64,000 bases of DNA from Charina bottae (GCA_023362775.1 JALMGJ010000019.1:5688001-5752000); one strand, 5' to 3'; positions 11,257 through 23,135 are shown, counted from the stretch's first letter. A program made the numbers and translations. Notes: generated by a model not told the origin, from the letters alone.

Positions 11257-11382
11257 CCTTCCTTCCTTCCTTCCTTCCTTCCTTCCTTCCTTCCTTCCTT
11301 CCTTCCTTCCTTCCTTCCTCCCTCCCTCCCTCCCTCCCTCCCTCCCTCCCTCCCTCCCTCCCTCCCTCCCTCCCTCCCTCCT
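11257..11382. repeat. Compound microsatellite (CCTT)n-(CCCT)n
   Basis: About 15 CCTT units switch to about 15 CCCT units with no interruption; pure polypyrimidine on this strand for about 125 bases. Confidence 0.98.
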
Positions 11383-11578
11383 GATATGAACATAGGCATG
11401 GAGGTTTAAATAACCATCCTTTGAAAGCTAACTCTTTTTAATATCTAACTACAGATGTTAAATAAGAAAATAATTATTTTGTTCTTAATAAAGGGACTGG
11501 AAGAGAGGATAGAATCCCAGCTCACTGTGCATAATAGTTCTGATCTAGCTTGGGGGCCATCTTGTGCTTACCCTAGAT

Positions 11579-11895
11579 CAAGCCTTTCGTAATCTTTTGA
11601 CCCTGGAGGAACCTTTGAAATATTTTTCAGGCCTCGGGGAACCCCTGCACATTCAGGCTCAAATACTGTATAGGCCAGAATTTACAAAGTTACTATATTT
11701 GTTTCATGTGTAGGCCTGTATATATGCATTAACAGTGTTCTTAAACTAAAAATAAAGAATGAAACTTACTGCTTTAATGTGAAGTTGCCCGAATTTGAAA
11801 TATATATTTTTAAATAAGTCATGATCTCCCTGGGAACCCCTAATAACCTCTTGCGGAACCCTAGGGCTCCACGGAACCCTGGTTGAGAAAGCCTG
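11579..11895 (+). mobile_element. Nonautonomous hAT transposon, complete
   Basis: A 317-bp element with imperfect terminal inverted repeats (left CAAGCCTTTCGTAATC; reverse complement of the right end CAGGCTTTCTCAACC). The perfect 8-bp target duplication CCCTAGAT stands at 11571-11578 and 11896-11903. The interior has repeated 'ggaacc' blocks near both ends and no transposase. The truncated relative is at 4694-4906. Strand is arbitrary. Confidence 0.88.
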
Positions 11896-11903
11896 CCCTA
11901 GAT

Positions 11904-12704
11904 TAAATTAAAACATGAAAGAGGAATCACAGAGTATGTGTTTTGTGCATTCTGTAGTTTAGCACAGAGTAGGTCTGCATGGTCTGTCAGCCTTCTCTTT
12001 TTAATATAATTTTTATTTCTTTTTAATTAATTACAGGGGGGAAAAAAGAAAAAGAAAACACAAAACACAAAACACAAAAATTATAATATTAAGACTAGGT
12101 CTGCATGATCTGTCAGCCATGTCTTTATAAATGCAAGAAATTTTAATACCAAAGCATGGCACAACCCAAATGTCTAACTATATTTAGTCTATGTCACTAC
12201 ATTTATCACATATACTTATTTTTAAATATGTATTCTTCTGTATCAGATACTTCTGATGGCACAGGTCTTCAGCTTCTTCCTGGTATGAGGAGCTGAGCTT
12301 CAGCAAAAATTGGAGAGGGGCATATTCTTCCTCTCCATTCTAAATGGGGCAGTTGGTACAGTAAGACTAAGAGTGAGAGTTGAATAGGAGCTTGATTTGG
12401 CAATAGAGGGAACCAAGTATATGAGACCCAATGCTAAACTCCTGATCCTGAATACCTGACTTTGTTTTCCTTCAGATTATGGCTCTTGGGCTGCAATTTC
12501 ATGCTTGTTATTGCATTCATTGAAATGTACCATTCACTAGATATGTACTATAGAGAGCACTGCAACGGTCCCATTAACTATACTTGGATTGTAGTTTAAG
12601 GAAAGCAGGTAACTCACTTAAAGACGTACAGTGCACACCATATTTAATAGGCTATTACGGTAAATTATGTTTATAAATGAAAGACTCCCTCAGATCCTAT
12701 TGCA
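11904..12704. other. Unassigned AT-rich DNA
   Basis: Contains an A-rich run (12040-12080, 'aaaacacaaaacac') but no recognisable element or gene. Confidence 0.4.
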
Positions 12705-12787
12705 GGTGACTTCATGGACTCATCTATACAGTTTTCTCGGCAACAGCTCATGACAACAACACAGTAGTGGTGTGCCATTGCCTGCTT
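12705..12787 (-). mobile_element. tRNA-SINE 3' fragment
   Basis: Reverse complement of the block 'gcaggcaatggca...accac...actgtgttgttgtcatgagctgttgccgagaaaactg', the distal part of the SINE family at 33905-34141 ('ggcaatggcaaacc', 'caagaaaactgcag'). Confidence 0.5.
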
Positions 12788-14130
12788 ATAAGATTTTGTT
12801 TTTCACTTTCTTGTCTTTGTTTTTTTCAGCTGCCCAAGGGATTTCTTGGTGGTTTTCCATCTAAGTCCTAATAAAACCTAGCCATTCTTAGCTTTTTGAA
12901 ATAAATCCAAATCATCCCAGGTAGTACAGAAATAAAAGCATAAAAATGCATAAAAATTAATACCCTGGATTTGTTGATGGAGTCACAATTGGTATTTCAA
13001 GGGCTGAAGCCATTTAATCAGTGAATAATCTACTTTTAATGGTGAGATCTCTTGATGGCATCCTTTGAATGAATGGAAATGCAAGCGTCAGTTTGTGTAG
13101 CCATTAGATTGATGGCATGTTATGATAAGGTTTAATTACTTATTATTTACTATTATTCACTATTCCCATACAAGCCCTGTAACTGTGATCATATTTATTA
13201 CTGACTTGCAAAGACAGTGATTTTTCTGACATCTGACAAAACGTTAGAACTGAGCATACATAGAAAATACATAGACAATACATAGACGTATAAGGACATC
13301 CCATGTCAAGGAAGAGAGTTGCAGAGGATTTCAGCAAGTCACCAATAAAGGGGAGATACAGTGGATTTCACCTTTGGCCAGGAGTGTCTACAGGGTATGG
13401 TAAAAAAAAAACTTTGATGATGCGATTGAAGTTCTAGCCACTTTTTATGTATGTCAGAGCTGTGGTCAGAAGTGCAGCAGTGGTCAAAGTGGTGAGTAGA
13501 AGTTAGGAAAAGAATTGATTTTCTCCAGGAGGATCTTTCCCAACCTGGTCCTTCAGATCTTCCAAAGGCAATGTGGGCCATTGTTGTTGTATCTGAGTCC
13601 ATCCACCTAGCTGCTGGTCATCCTCTCCCTTTCTTTCCTTTCACCTTTCCCAGGGACATCTTAGGGCATTATGAACCTCACACAATTCTTTAACAAACCA
13701 CACATCACCTCTGGACCATATTTCATGTGTCCAAGTTCAGAGAGATGCAAGATTGGGAGCTCTATTAAAATGCTATGCCTTCAGAGACAAACAGATTTAG
13801 AAGGGATTCCAAATGCAGGAAGGTTTTCCAGCTAGCTCTATTAAACCCATGTTCCCTTGAAGATTTAATCTGAGCTAAAAGGAATTTCCAAAGCAGTTTG
13901 TTATCTTGGGTAGAGAAATAAAGATAAAATAAAAACCCACTGTCAATGCCTCAGCTCCCTAAGTAGCTTTGTGATTGTGAGTCAAAGTAAATCAGAATTT
14001 GATCTCTGGCCAAAGTAAATTGCAAATTGTTGATGGTGGGTCATGACCAAATCTGTCCCCAAGATATTTGGTTATTTAAGAAAAGTGGTAGAATCCTCAT
14101 TTATCAATATATTTAGGCCTATGTTTCATA
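12788..14130. other. Unassigned DNA
   Basis: No element ends or coding motifs recognised. Open frames on the minus strand at 13143-13602 have no family resemblance. Confidence 0.4.
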
Positions 14131-14135
14131 CTATC

Positions 14136-14613
14136 TGTCAGGCCCAGCCCAAGAATGATGAAGAATCAATCCAGTCAAACTTCAGTTCTTTATTTGTGGA
14201 GTCCTTGGTGGTCTCTGAGCCTTGTTGTTTTCTTGCAGACGTTTCATTGCCAGGCTAGGCAACATCTTCATTCTGATATAAGGCAATATGTTGCCTAGCC
14301 TGGCATTGAAACATCTGCAAGAAAACAACAAAGCTCAGAGACCACCAAGGACTCCACAGTTCAATCCTGAGCTACATATATTCTCTTCAATTAGTTCTTT
14401 ATTTGCTCACACCTTATAGACAGAATCTTTCCAGACTAAAGCTACTCTACATAACCTAAGGGGAACCTGGGAAGGCTCTAGGGTGGAGCTAGTCTGAACC
14501 TCTTAGTTTTCCCACATTCCATCCCTGGACTGTGTTTTCACTTATCTTGCCCTCCTCCTTGGAATGTGCTCCCTCCTTCCTGAGAACCAGCAGCATTACT
14601 GAAATCCACCACA
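14136..14613 (-). mobile_element. Solo LTR interrupted by a PLE insertion
   Basis: On the minus strand the LTR starts TGTGGTGG and ends GGCCTGACA. It lies between perfect 5-bp duplications CTATC at 14131-14135 and 14614-14618. In the minus direction there is a TATAAGG box close to 14415, then AATAAAG at about 14189-14195 or 14398-14404 (the sequence is duplicated by the later insertion). Without the inserted PLE segment and one copy of its 13-bp target duplication (209 bp together), the LTR is about 269 bp. No internal coding sequence adjoins it. Confidence 0.88.
14197..14392. mobile_element. Inverted pair of Penelope-like 3' ends (fold-back insertion)
   Basis: Two 70-nt arms, 14196-14265 (minus-oriented) and 14288-14357 (plus-oriented), are 67/70 identical as reverse complements and separated by 22 nt. 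Both match the 3' end of the PLE at 52855-53560 ('tgttgcctagcctggca', 'gaaaacaacaa', 'gctcagaga'), and the right arm continues through 'gagctacatatattctcttcaatt'. The unit is flanked by a perfect 13-bp direct repeat AGTTCTTTATTTG at 14184-14196 and 14393-14405. That makes it one insertion event into the surrounding LTR. Confidence 0.88.
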
Positions 14614-14618
14614 CTATC

Positions 14619-17061
14619 TTTCATGATAAAGGCCAATTCATAATATTTTAAAACAGAACAGAATACTAAATATGGATCTCATTAATTCTTGAACCCATCT
14701 TGAAATTGCATAGAAAGAAGAGACAGACATTATGGATGAATTAAAATTGAAAATGATGCCAAGACCAAAAAGAATTCAGCATCGTATTTTAGCTTTGCAA
14801 TTTTTCAAAACTGCATTTTGAAACATTAGTATCATACATAACCCTGTGACTAGTTTGACTTCCTCTCCTTTGAATCAATTCTATTTGGTTTACAGATTGA
14901 ATCTGATTACTTATTTCCAGTAATCCATTTAATTCATTAAGGATATCTGAATATGTGTGCTCATAAGTCAGTTGGAACAGAAACTATGTGGTTGAGCTTC
15001 AAGAAATAAAATCCAAATTAAAAGATTTAAAGTATGGCTGTTTTAAAGAGAATCCTTCCCTGCAAATAATCTCATGTATATTTGAACATGCTATTGACAT
15101 TAGGTATGATCTGTTCATCCATCCATCCCTAATCTTGCCTTTCAGTATCTGAAAACCCATTATTAGTTATTGAATAATAGGAGTTATTGAGTAAAAGTTG
15201 ATAAAAATGATTAATTTTGAGTTGTTTGTACGAGATGAGCGGTGAAGAAATGCAATAAATAAAATTCTAAATGTAGAAATGTCTTGAATTTTCAGTTATT
15301 TTAAATCCAATATTTTTTTTATTTTAATGCAGGGCTGCATGGGTTGAATTGATAATTCCTCTCTTTAAGGCACCTATGTTCAATGGGGCATGCTGTCAAA
15401 TATTTCCGTAGCTAATTGTGGAGCCAATGTTACATGTGTTATAATTTGGGCTTTTGAGATTTACGGTGGGTTGATTCATACAAACCTCCTATGATTGTAC
15501 CTGTGAACCATCTGCAAGTCCAACACAGAATTCAAGGCAGCTGTCTTCATTTCTTGCCCCCTTCTGGAGAAAGCATAATGTGTATCCTGGGAGTAGAACA
15601 CCACCTCAGGAGGAAAGTTGGCAACTATTCAGATGTCCCAAAAGACTGATTTTCCTTCAAGTTCACAGGTTAACTTAATGGAAAGGTTATTTTTTATAAC
15701 AATTGATGATTCCTTCAGTCTTGCTCTTAAACTGGAAAATATATTTTGTGGCTTTTCATATCCCATGAAAGCATATTCATTATAGTTTTGTTGCTATGTA
15801 TATTTATTTAAATTTAAACAATTAATTCTTTGTTTGAAAGTAAATGACTTCTCTTCTTTGGTGGTTGGCAACCATACAGAAGTCCTTTACTTCTAAGAAG
15901 TAATCTATCACAACGAGCCCTAATACCATACTGCAGCATTTTATTTCTAACTTTAGAAAGAAAAAGGCTTCTATTTTCAAAAGTGACAAATGATTTTGAT
16001 TGCCTCCATTATTTTCATATTCTGTTCTGCACTTTCTGAAAATTAGGCCCCTTTGAAATCTGTCTGATTTGTCAGCGTAAAACTAAAATGCTGAAAATCA
16101 CAAAATATTCTTGGAAAATTAAAGAACCTGTCCTTGACATCCCATTGGAAAATAAGTTCCTTCCCACACAGAAGTGCTGTGCTCAGAGGAATAATAGTAA
16201 AAAAAAAAAAAGGGTTCATACTGTATATGCATGCTCATTGCTTGAAAGCAATCTTGAAAAGTAGTTCATGGGGTATAAAACTATCTCTTCAAAAGTAAAA
16301 TCAGAGACAGAACTTGTTTCTGGCTCAAATGCATTCTTTCAAACAGTGCTCCTTCTATGTTGGATGAAGAAGAGGAGGAACAGCCAGATGAAGCAGACAG
16401 ACACTGGGAATCCCAGCCTAACAAGGCTTTAGGGTCTACTTCTTCTGGTCTTTGTGATTCAGACATTGAACTGGAGGCTAATTATAAAATACTTTCAGTT
16501 GAAGGAAGGCAAGCTTCTTAAGCCTAGGAAACTATGGTGCATTCATATCCAGGGGGTTGAAAAAAGTGGTGGTAGTCAAGTGACTGTGTCAAGACACAAA
16601 ATAATGTGACTTACAAACTTGCACCAGATGTCATGATGCAAGAAGGTAACTGCATCATTTGTATGATGATGTTTTAATGCACTTGCCATCATTTCGATGC
16701 CATCATGGCTTGCCATGGATCTTTATATGAGAAAGATCTGAATCCCATCAAGTTGGTCGCCTTATCTTGTTGGTGACCAACTCCTCCCACCCAACTTATT
16801 ATTTGCATTTTTCAAAAAATTGCACTGATTGCATCCATAGCACTGTGGGACTTTTCTTCTTCCATCTTCTTCGTACATTGTATTAGTGATCATGTGACAT
16901 TGCAAGTACATATGGAAATGTTTTTAAAACTGAAAAAAGAACCATGAACACTCCTGAACCAAGGTAAGGTGATCTCTCTTCCAACTTACATTATTCCCAG
17001 AATCCTGCTAATTGATACAAAAAATCCAAGAAGAATATTTTACAGGAAGGAACAACACTTG
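14619..17061. other. Unassigned AT-rich DNA
   Basis: No repeat ends or long open frames recognised. A poly-A run sits at 16199-16211. The stretch 16320-16480 has GAAGAAGAGGAGG-type content that recalls the acidic coding-like part of the LTR at 21683-22343, but I cannot define an element. Confidence 0.4.
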
Positions 17062-17160
17062 TGAATATGAGGAGTCTTGTAGCACCTTTTCAGAATAACA
17101 ATGTTTATTAAAAGGCATATGCTTTTGTGAACTGTAGCTCCCTTCTTCAGATGTGAATAT
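17062..17160 (-). mobile_element. Penelope-like 3'-end relic (third family)
   Basis: The minus strand reads 'catctgaagaagggagctacagttcac', 'aaaagcatatgcctttt', 'aataaacattgttattctg', 'aaaggtgctacaagactcc'. This is a decayed form of the widespread reptile repeat whose intact form I know as CTGATGAAGTG, an inverted stem, GAAAGC, then 'aataaa...ttgttagtc...aaggtgccac'. I believe that repeat to be a PLE 3' end, but that is recollection and could be wrong. Confidence 0.5.
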
Positions 17161-20100
17161 TGTGCACCTAGCATTAACAGACCTATATATTCAATGAACC
17201 TGCATATGCAATAACAACATTGGTCAACGTGATTTGGAATGGGTTTTTTGTGTATCTTAGGGATTCTTTTCACCCATATATCCCCGTTCCCTTTCACCAG
17301 GAGCGTCTTTTGTTCACTGCTTTCATCAGGTGACCAACTGCATATTAAAAAAGAAATCAGGATGGCTTTCTGGGCCACTGAGTCATTCTGCTGCCATTGT
17401 TTGGGGCAAGTGAGAAGACTGGACAATAGTCCTGATTGGTTTTGTTTTTAGATTAGACTTTTAATATTGTTCTAGAAGTCAAATAAATTTAGCCCCATTC
17501 ATATATTTTCTTAAAGGTATGGACAGGCTGGAAGAGTTAGAGAATGTGACTGTGCTTACAGCCCCACCACAACTTTGCTCAGCCTTCATGCTTTCACCTA
17601 ATAGGAATGAAGGAAAGATGCTGTCTCATTGGCTTCAATGGGAGTACAACTCTCCACATGATCTGGAACTAGGCAAAGACAGGGTCTTGAAGCAATGTTG
17701 ACAAATGTATCAATGTTCAAGAGAACATGAGTATATCTGTCTCCCATTTAGATTCCCCACCTGAGGATATGGAGGCTAGAGAAAGAAGGGCTAAGGTAGC
17801 ACATGTGTTCTGGTTCTACCTGAACCAAGTCGAAATTATCCTGACCCTGCTTAGAATTCTTCCATGTGCTGGCTCTTGCCCTACCAAAATTGCTTGCCTG
17901 TAGGTGTTCTTGTCTAGATTGCAACATTAAGCAGATCTGGGCCTGGGCAATACTTAAACGGGAGAGCTGCAGGAGATACCAAGGCTGAAAGCTGGATAGG
18001 AAAGTCAATACACATTCCAGGAGAAGAAGATGGGCAAACAATTTTTTATGATGTCACTTTGGACTGAGCTCAACTTGAAGGAGATAATAAAACTCTACTG
18101 TAGTGAAGAGGAAAAGAAAGCAGAATGAAGCCAGTTCTTCCTAACAGAATAATGGGCCACTCTTAATGTTGCAGAGGTGAAATTCCGCATACAGAATAAC
18201 TGGCTTTACTTTGTTTTTAAATGAACCAGCCCAGAGTCAGAGTTGACTTCAATCAAAACAAACCCATGTTGGGAGATCAGACAGCTCTAGAGTTGCTTTT
18301 AAACTGCTGCAAAGATCCTGTGTGGAGGTTCTCCTATATATGAGTTTTAAGTTGCATTTTTAATTAAATGAAGTGCACATAATAATATAATATGACGTTA
18401 AGTGTGGACTTTACCTAGCCAAAATCTTGGCCTTATCCAGTAGTGTGTACAAAATGTTTCCAATTCAAAATGTTTCAAGCCTGAAACATTCCATGCTCTG
18501 TTCCAAGTTTGAGCAGAGTATTTCAAACTCAAAACAGAGCATTTTGATCTCAAATTCAAAATATTTTGCACAGCCCTATTTTCTATATTTGATACATTTT
18601 CCTTGCCTGCCAAATTTCCCTCTGGATGCGATTTCCACTATGCCACATTGAGTCTCAGTGAGTAAATCCCTTACTTAGACCAAGAAGCATATGTAAAATC
18701 TTTTTTCATTAGAAGCATGAACTCGATCTGAGATTTCAGAGTAAAGTATGGGGGGAATAAATTCTTCCAATATCCTTAGGGAAACAAAAACTTGCTAGAG
18801 TGTGGTCTATTTTAAAAGAGCTGATCAAATTCAAAGGCCTTTAAACTCTGCACAATGCCATTAAAGTAATCAAAGTTAATCATGCAGGACTTACAATTCC
18901 CTGATATCAACAGGGAAGTTTCTTTAAGCAATTACTTTATGTTATGGTACCGAGAAAAGCATTGCAAAGGCCAAAATGGAAACAGCAGCAAAACACAGAA
19001 TATTGAAAACTGAAACAGGAAAGAGGCTGTCAGCCTGACATTTTTTTATAAGTTTGACTGCATTTTAGTTAACCAGCCCTGGATATGAAATCTCATTATC
19101 AAAGGCTTCTGTTTGTGAGTGTGAACCATGCAGTACAAAACTGGGGGAAAATACAGAACAATGGCATAAACCCATGGAACTGATTATCACAATGGCTACT
19201 AAATTGGGTGGGAACTTAATAATTCCAAACATGGAATGGTCCTTTTTTATAGCAGCTTCACACTGGATTAACATTTTAATTGAGCTCTTGACCTCCAAGA
19301 TCCCCTTCCTGATTAGTCATTACCGGCTCAGTTTGCATGTACATATGCAAAGTTTGGAATGCCTTACTTGACACTAGCTTACTTTGAAATGAATTTTGAT
19401 GTACATTTACCTAGTCTGGAGAGCTACGTTTAGAGCTCTTTGCAATCTTTTCTCTACTTATACTTAATGGCTAGCTCAGAATGTTACTGGCCATATAAAA
19501 TACAGGAGCCTCACTTTTCTCTCAAAGTGATAAATGAAATAGAGTTCTCTGATAAGCAGGGGGTGTACAAATAAATTAAACAGATAAGTAAATAATTCAA
19601 TTTTGTAGCACAGTGCAAAACTAATATTTCACATTTGCATAGTAGTTAAGAGCACTTAGCCCAGCTAGATGGCAGAACCAAGCTGAATTTGGTGGGGCGG
19701 TGGTGGTGATCCTGGAAAAATAAACATGGTTGGATCTGGCTAGAATCTGGATGGATGACCACCAAAAAATACCAAAGTTTTAGGAAGGACTTATTCATCT
19801 CAGAAGACAAATGGAAGCTATTTCCATTTTGTTGCCACGTTAATTGCAGGGACCTATCTGTGAAGTCACCAGAAATCAAGCTTGCCTTGAAAGAAACTAG
19901 GCCATTCTTTTTAATTGTGCAAAGTGCTTTGAATGTACTTTCTAAAAGAAGAGTAAGCAACATTGGACCATCCAAGAACTAGCTGAATTATAGCTCCCAA
20001 TGTCCTTCGTCATTGACCATAGTGGTGGGCTGCTGACAATTGTAGTTCAGCCACAAGTTCCTCATCCAGCTCTACAAGGCCTCTAAGGTAAGTCAATAAA

Positions 20101-20945
20101 ATTATGATCATATCGCATGTAGGAGAAGGATGCTAAAGTAGTGGCTTGCCAAAGATCTGATAGGAAGTACCTAGCAGAAAAGATATGCATACTACAGAAC
20201 TTTTGATTTTGTAACATTGCCTCTTGTCTACTGTGCTCCAGTTTAATTACACCTGATGACCAAATTAGATTATATTTTGAGATATAATTAAACTGATATA
20301 TGACTATATCTGAATAAAGCTTAAATTTGGAGTGGAGTGTACCAATCAAGCCAAAGCCAATCTCTTTGGTCACCTGTTATTTCCTACAATGCATGCTACA
20401 AAATCAGAGTCATCTTGGCTTGATAAATATGCATACAAAGACATTGCATTCCAGATCCAAATAGGATAAAATACATTGTATTCAGAAAAACAAGGTGAAG
20501 AGTTGTTGATTATAGCCTTCCTCAAACTGAAAGCCCAACCAAACTGCATATGCTATATACTGCATCTATTCATTTTTTTCTGCAGAGCTGACCACAACTG
20601 GTGCATAATAAACTGTTCAGAGCAGTGTCTTTGTAATATCATCTTTAAACTCATCATGTTCATGCCTGCTCATTAATATAAGGTATAACAATATGTAGCC
20701 CTCTTCATCCAGAGATTGCTAGGTTCTAACTTCTACTGGTTCCAACCAATATGGCCAATGGTCAGAAATGGTAATCTAGCAATATCTTCTCCAACTCTGA
20801 GGGATCCATTATCTTTCAAAAATGCCCCTCTATTGAACATATGTGTGTATGCAATAACAGAAACTCAAAAGCAAGAAGAAAAGAAGGTGTTGCATATATT
20901 TTTTATGTCTGTAGAATATGGGGCTGAGTTTTCAAAAGCCAAGCC
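17161..20945. other. Unassigned DNA
   Basis: No host exon or complete element seen. Within it, 18445-18570 repeats 'caaaatgtttc' and its inverse ('gaaacatt', 'aaatattttg') several times and looks like a degenerate MITE or satellite fragment. At 20025-20060 'gtggtgggctgctgacaattgtagttcag' recalls an old amniote repeat. Confidence 0.4.
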
Positions 20946-20946
20946 T

Positions 20947-21338
20947 TGAAGTTTCTTTTTGGGCTCTTGGGGAACACGTGTTGGCTACCTTCCTCAGGAA
21001 TGTTAATTTACTTTGGAGCCAGCTAGTCTGATAGTTCTGACCAATCAGAATTACCTGTTTAAGCTTTGCCCATATTGGGAATCTGTTGCCTAGGTGTTTG
21101 GTCACATGCCAGATCCTGTCCACTCAGGTATGGCCAAGTTGCAATTGTAAAAAGCTTTAAAAGTGTTATCTCTGCTTTTGTTTTGGTCTCTCTACTCTGC
21201 TCTGCTATCTCAATGTAAATAGCTTATGTTAATCAGCCATGTGCTTCTCTTCGGCTGAAGAAGATGCAAGGCTCATCTGTTCTTTGTTTTAAATAAAGCA
21301 AGGTTTTACTTCAGTTTGCTTGTCTCTCAATATTTTCC
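20947..21338 (+). mobile_element. LTR-like segment
   Basis: The stretch has the order of an LTR: a TAAAAAG TATA-like site near 21150, a C/T-rich region, AATAAAG at about 21292-21298 and a short terminal segment ending TCTCTCA at 21338. I could not find a convincing left TG boundary or a target duplication, so the start is nominal. Confidence 0.35.
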
Positions 21339-21339
21339 A

Positions 21340-22486
21340 TAACTCTGATCACAAATTTTATAAAACAGCAAAAGAAGGTTGACAATGAAAGGAGGAAGAA
21401 ACACTCTATAGAAGCAAAAGTTGGACTTTGAAGAAGCAATATAGGAAGAGTATTAATGCTTTTGAACTTCAGTGTTGGAGAAGACTCCATGAACAGCCAA
21501 GAAAACAAACAAATGGATCATCAAACAAATCAACCCAGAGTTCTCACTTGAGGTACAAATGACCAGGCTCAAATTACCTTACCTTGGACACACTATTAGA
21601 AGTTCTAGCTCTCTGGAGAAAGCTCTAATGCTGGGAAAGGTACAAGGAAAGAGAAGGAGACCACCAGCAGCAAGATGGATGGTGTCCTGTCCCAGCCCAA
21701 TCATACACAATACACAAGGGAGGCAGTTGTAAAACTTTACTGAGAAACTTGTGAGGTAAACTTGTGAGGTAATGAACAGGCAGCCAGTGAGTGTGAGTGC
21801 AAATGCACACACTCTAGAAAAACAAGCCCCAAAAGTTCCATGAGCTTGCCTTTAGGGAGTTTCACATTCGAAACAAGATCAGTCAAGTGAGTCCAAGAGT
21901 CAAGAGTCAGGTCATGAGGTTTTACGATCAGGAATCCAGGCACATGGAGTCCGGTAAGCAGACGGTTGTCCCCAACGAACAGTCTGGGCTTGCGGCTCCC
22001 TTTTTATAGAGGCAGACCCTGGTGGAGCTTATTTAGGAGGGCAGGGCTGCTTTCTCACGTGTAGCCTCTCTGACCTCCGCTGTTCCTCTCTCCTTTCTCA
22101 AGGACTGGGAGGGGGTGGCAGCTCCGAGTCTTCGTCCTCACTAATCAGCGGCATGTATGCCTGCTGCTCCCTGACCAGCCCTGCCTCCTCTGACTGCTCA
22201 GGCAGCCATTTATCTAGAGCTTTCTGGTCACCCTCCAACTCTATGTCAGAGGCTGGCCACCCGTCCTCATTGTCTGACTCTGACTCTGACTCTGACTCCG
22301 AGCCCGACCCCCCATGGACTCCAAGCCAGAGCCCACCATGACAGATGGACTCAGTTACAGTGGTGGTGGATGCACCATTGGAAGACCTAAAGAGATTAGA
22401 GACAAACTGTCATGGAGAAAATCTGCCTATGTGGTTGCTAAGAGTCAACACCAACTTGATGGCACATAATCAATCAATCAATCAAT
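21340..22486 (+). mobile_element. BovB (RTE) LINE 3' end, split by a solo LTR
   Basis: From about 21355 the sequence follows the C-terminal ORF2 region and 3' end of BovB: 'gcttttgaacttcagtgttggagaagact', 'tctctggagaaagctctaatgctgggaaag', 'caaggaaagagaaggagacc'. It continues after the inserted LTR as 'gatggactcagttacagtgg' through 'ccaacttgatggcacataatc', and ends in an (AATC)n tail at about 22465-22486. Stops and frameshifts are many, so this is the oldest-looking of three BovB copies here (others 38414-38700 and 46352-46640). BovB is known for horizontal transfer among squamates, ruminants and other animals; nothing here bears on that directly. Confidence 0.8.
21683..22343 (-). mobile_element. 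Solo LTR, 661 bp, inside BovB
   Basis: On the minus strand it starts TGTCATGGTGGG and ends GGACAGGACA. Perfect 5-bp duplications GATGG stand at 21678-21682 and 22344-22348, and removing the LTR restores a continuous BovB match. A TATA box (TATAAAA, minus) lies at about 22002-22008. The polyadenylation site may use AGTAAAG at about 21735-21741. The 5' part on the minus strand contains (GAGTCA)n repeats (22277-22301, plus-strand CTGACT) and an acidic open stretch. Short direct duplication 'cttgtgaggtaa' occurs at about 21749-21772. Confidence 0.92.
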
Positions 22487-22504
22487 GCTCACACAGAAAG
22501 CAGG

Positions 22505-22957
22505 TGTGATGGTCATGATCCTTTAGCTATTAAATCAGAAACTCTTGCGACAAGCCATCAAGGATACGAAAGAGTACTTTATTAATACAGGTGATCAGTT
22601 CCAATTCAAAGACCCGAATGAAGAAAGCCTGCATAAAACAGAAGTTAGAATCCCTCCTTCATACCAGTCTCTCCCTCACTAAGGGCCCCATGGCATGACA
22701 GGCCCTCCCTTCTTTCTCCCAGTTCCCATCCCCCTCCATCACAATACTGCACTAACAAGCTGATAATGCCATTTGGTCTGGCCTTGGTGTCAGGTTGCTC
22801 TCCTAAACATCTCTAATCAACATTCCTAATGGCCCTGCAGGCATGCCTAACTTCTACTTCAAAGTACTCCTACTGAACATTCTACTACAAAGCATTCTAG
22901 TTGAGACATTAATTACTACAGCCCCTTTTCCAGGCTGACAGGATGTCCATCCTGACA
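22505..22957 (-). mobile_element. Solo LTR, 453 bp
   Basis: On the minus strand it starts TGTCAGGATGG and ends CCATCACA. The perfect 5-bp duplication GCAGG is present at 22500-22504 and 22958-22962. A polyadenylation signal AATAAAG (minus) lies at about 22577-22583. It sits immediately after the tail of the BovB copy. There is no internal region. Confidence 0.9.
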
Positions 22958-23135
22958 GCAGGAGAGATCTCATATTTTATATCCCCCAGTTACATGAGGC
23001 AGGAACTTTTACATCCGTAGGATTCACTCACCAAGTCAGACTGTGGACAATCTTCAGAATCGTAAGAATCAAATCCTACTGTATCTTCAAGTGGGATATC
23101 CATGGTTCCTTTCTAGCACATAAGAATTACATATC

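Noticed and set aside
16560..16740. Repeated 'tgatgcaag', 'tgcatcat', 'gatgccatcatgg' words as an inverted-repeat transposon
   Set aside because: Pairing is loose, ends and target duplications are not visible.
18445..18570. Possible MITE with 'caaaatgtttc' repeats
   Set aside because: Kept only as a note: self-complementary words recur but no clean ends or duplications were found.
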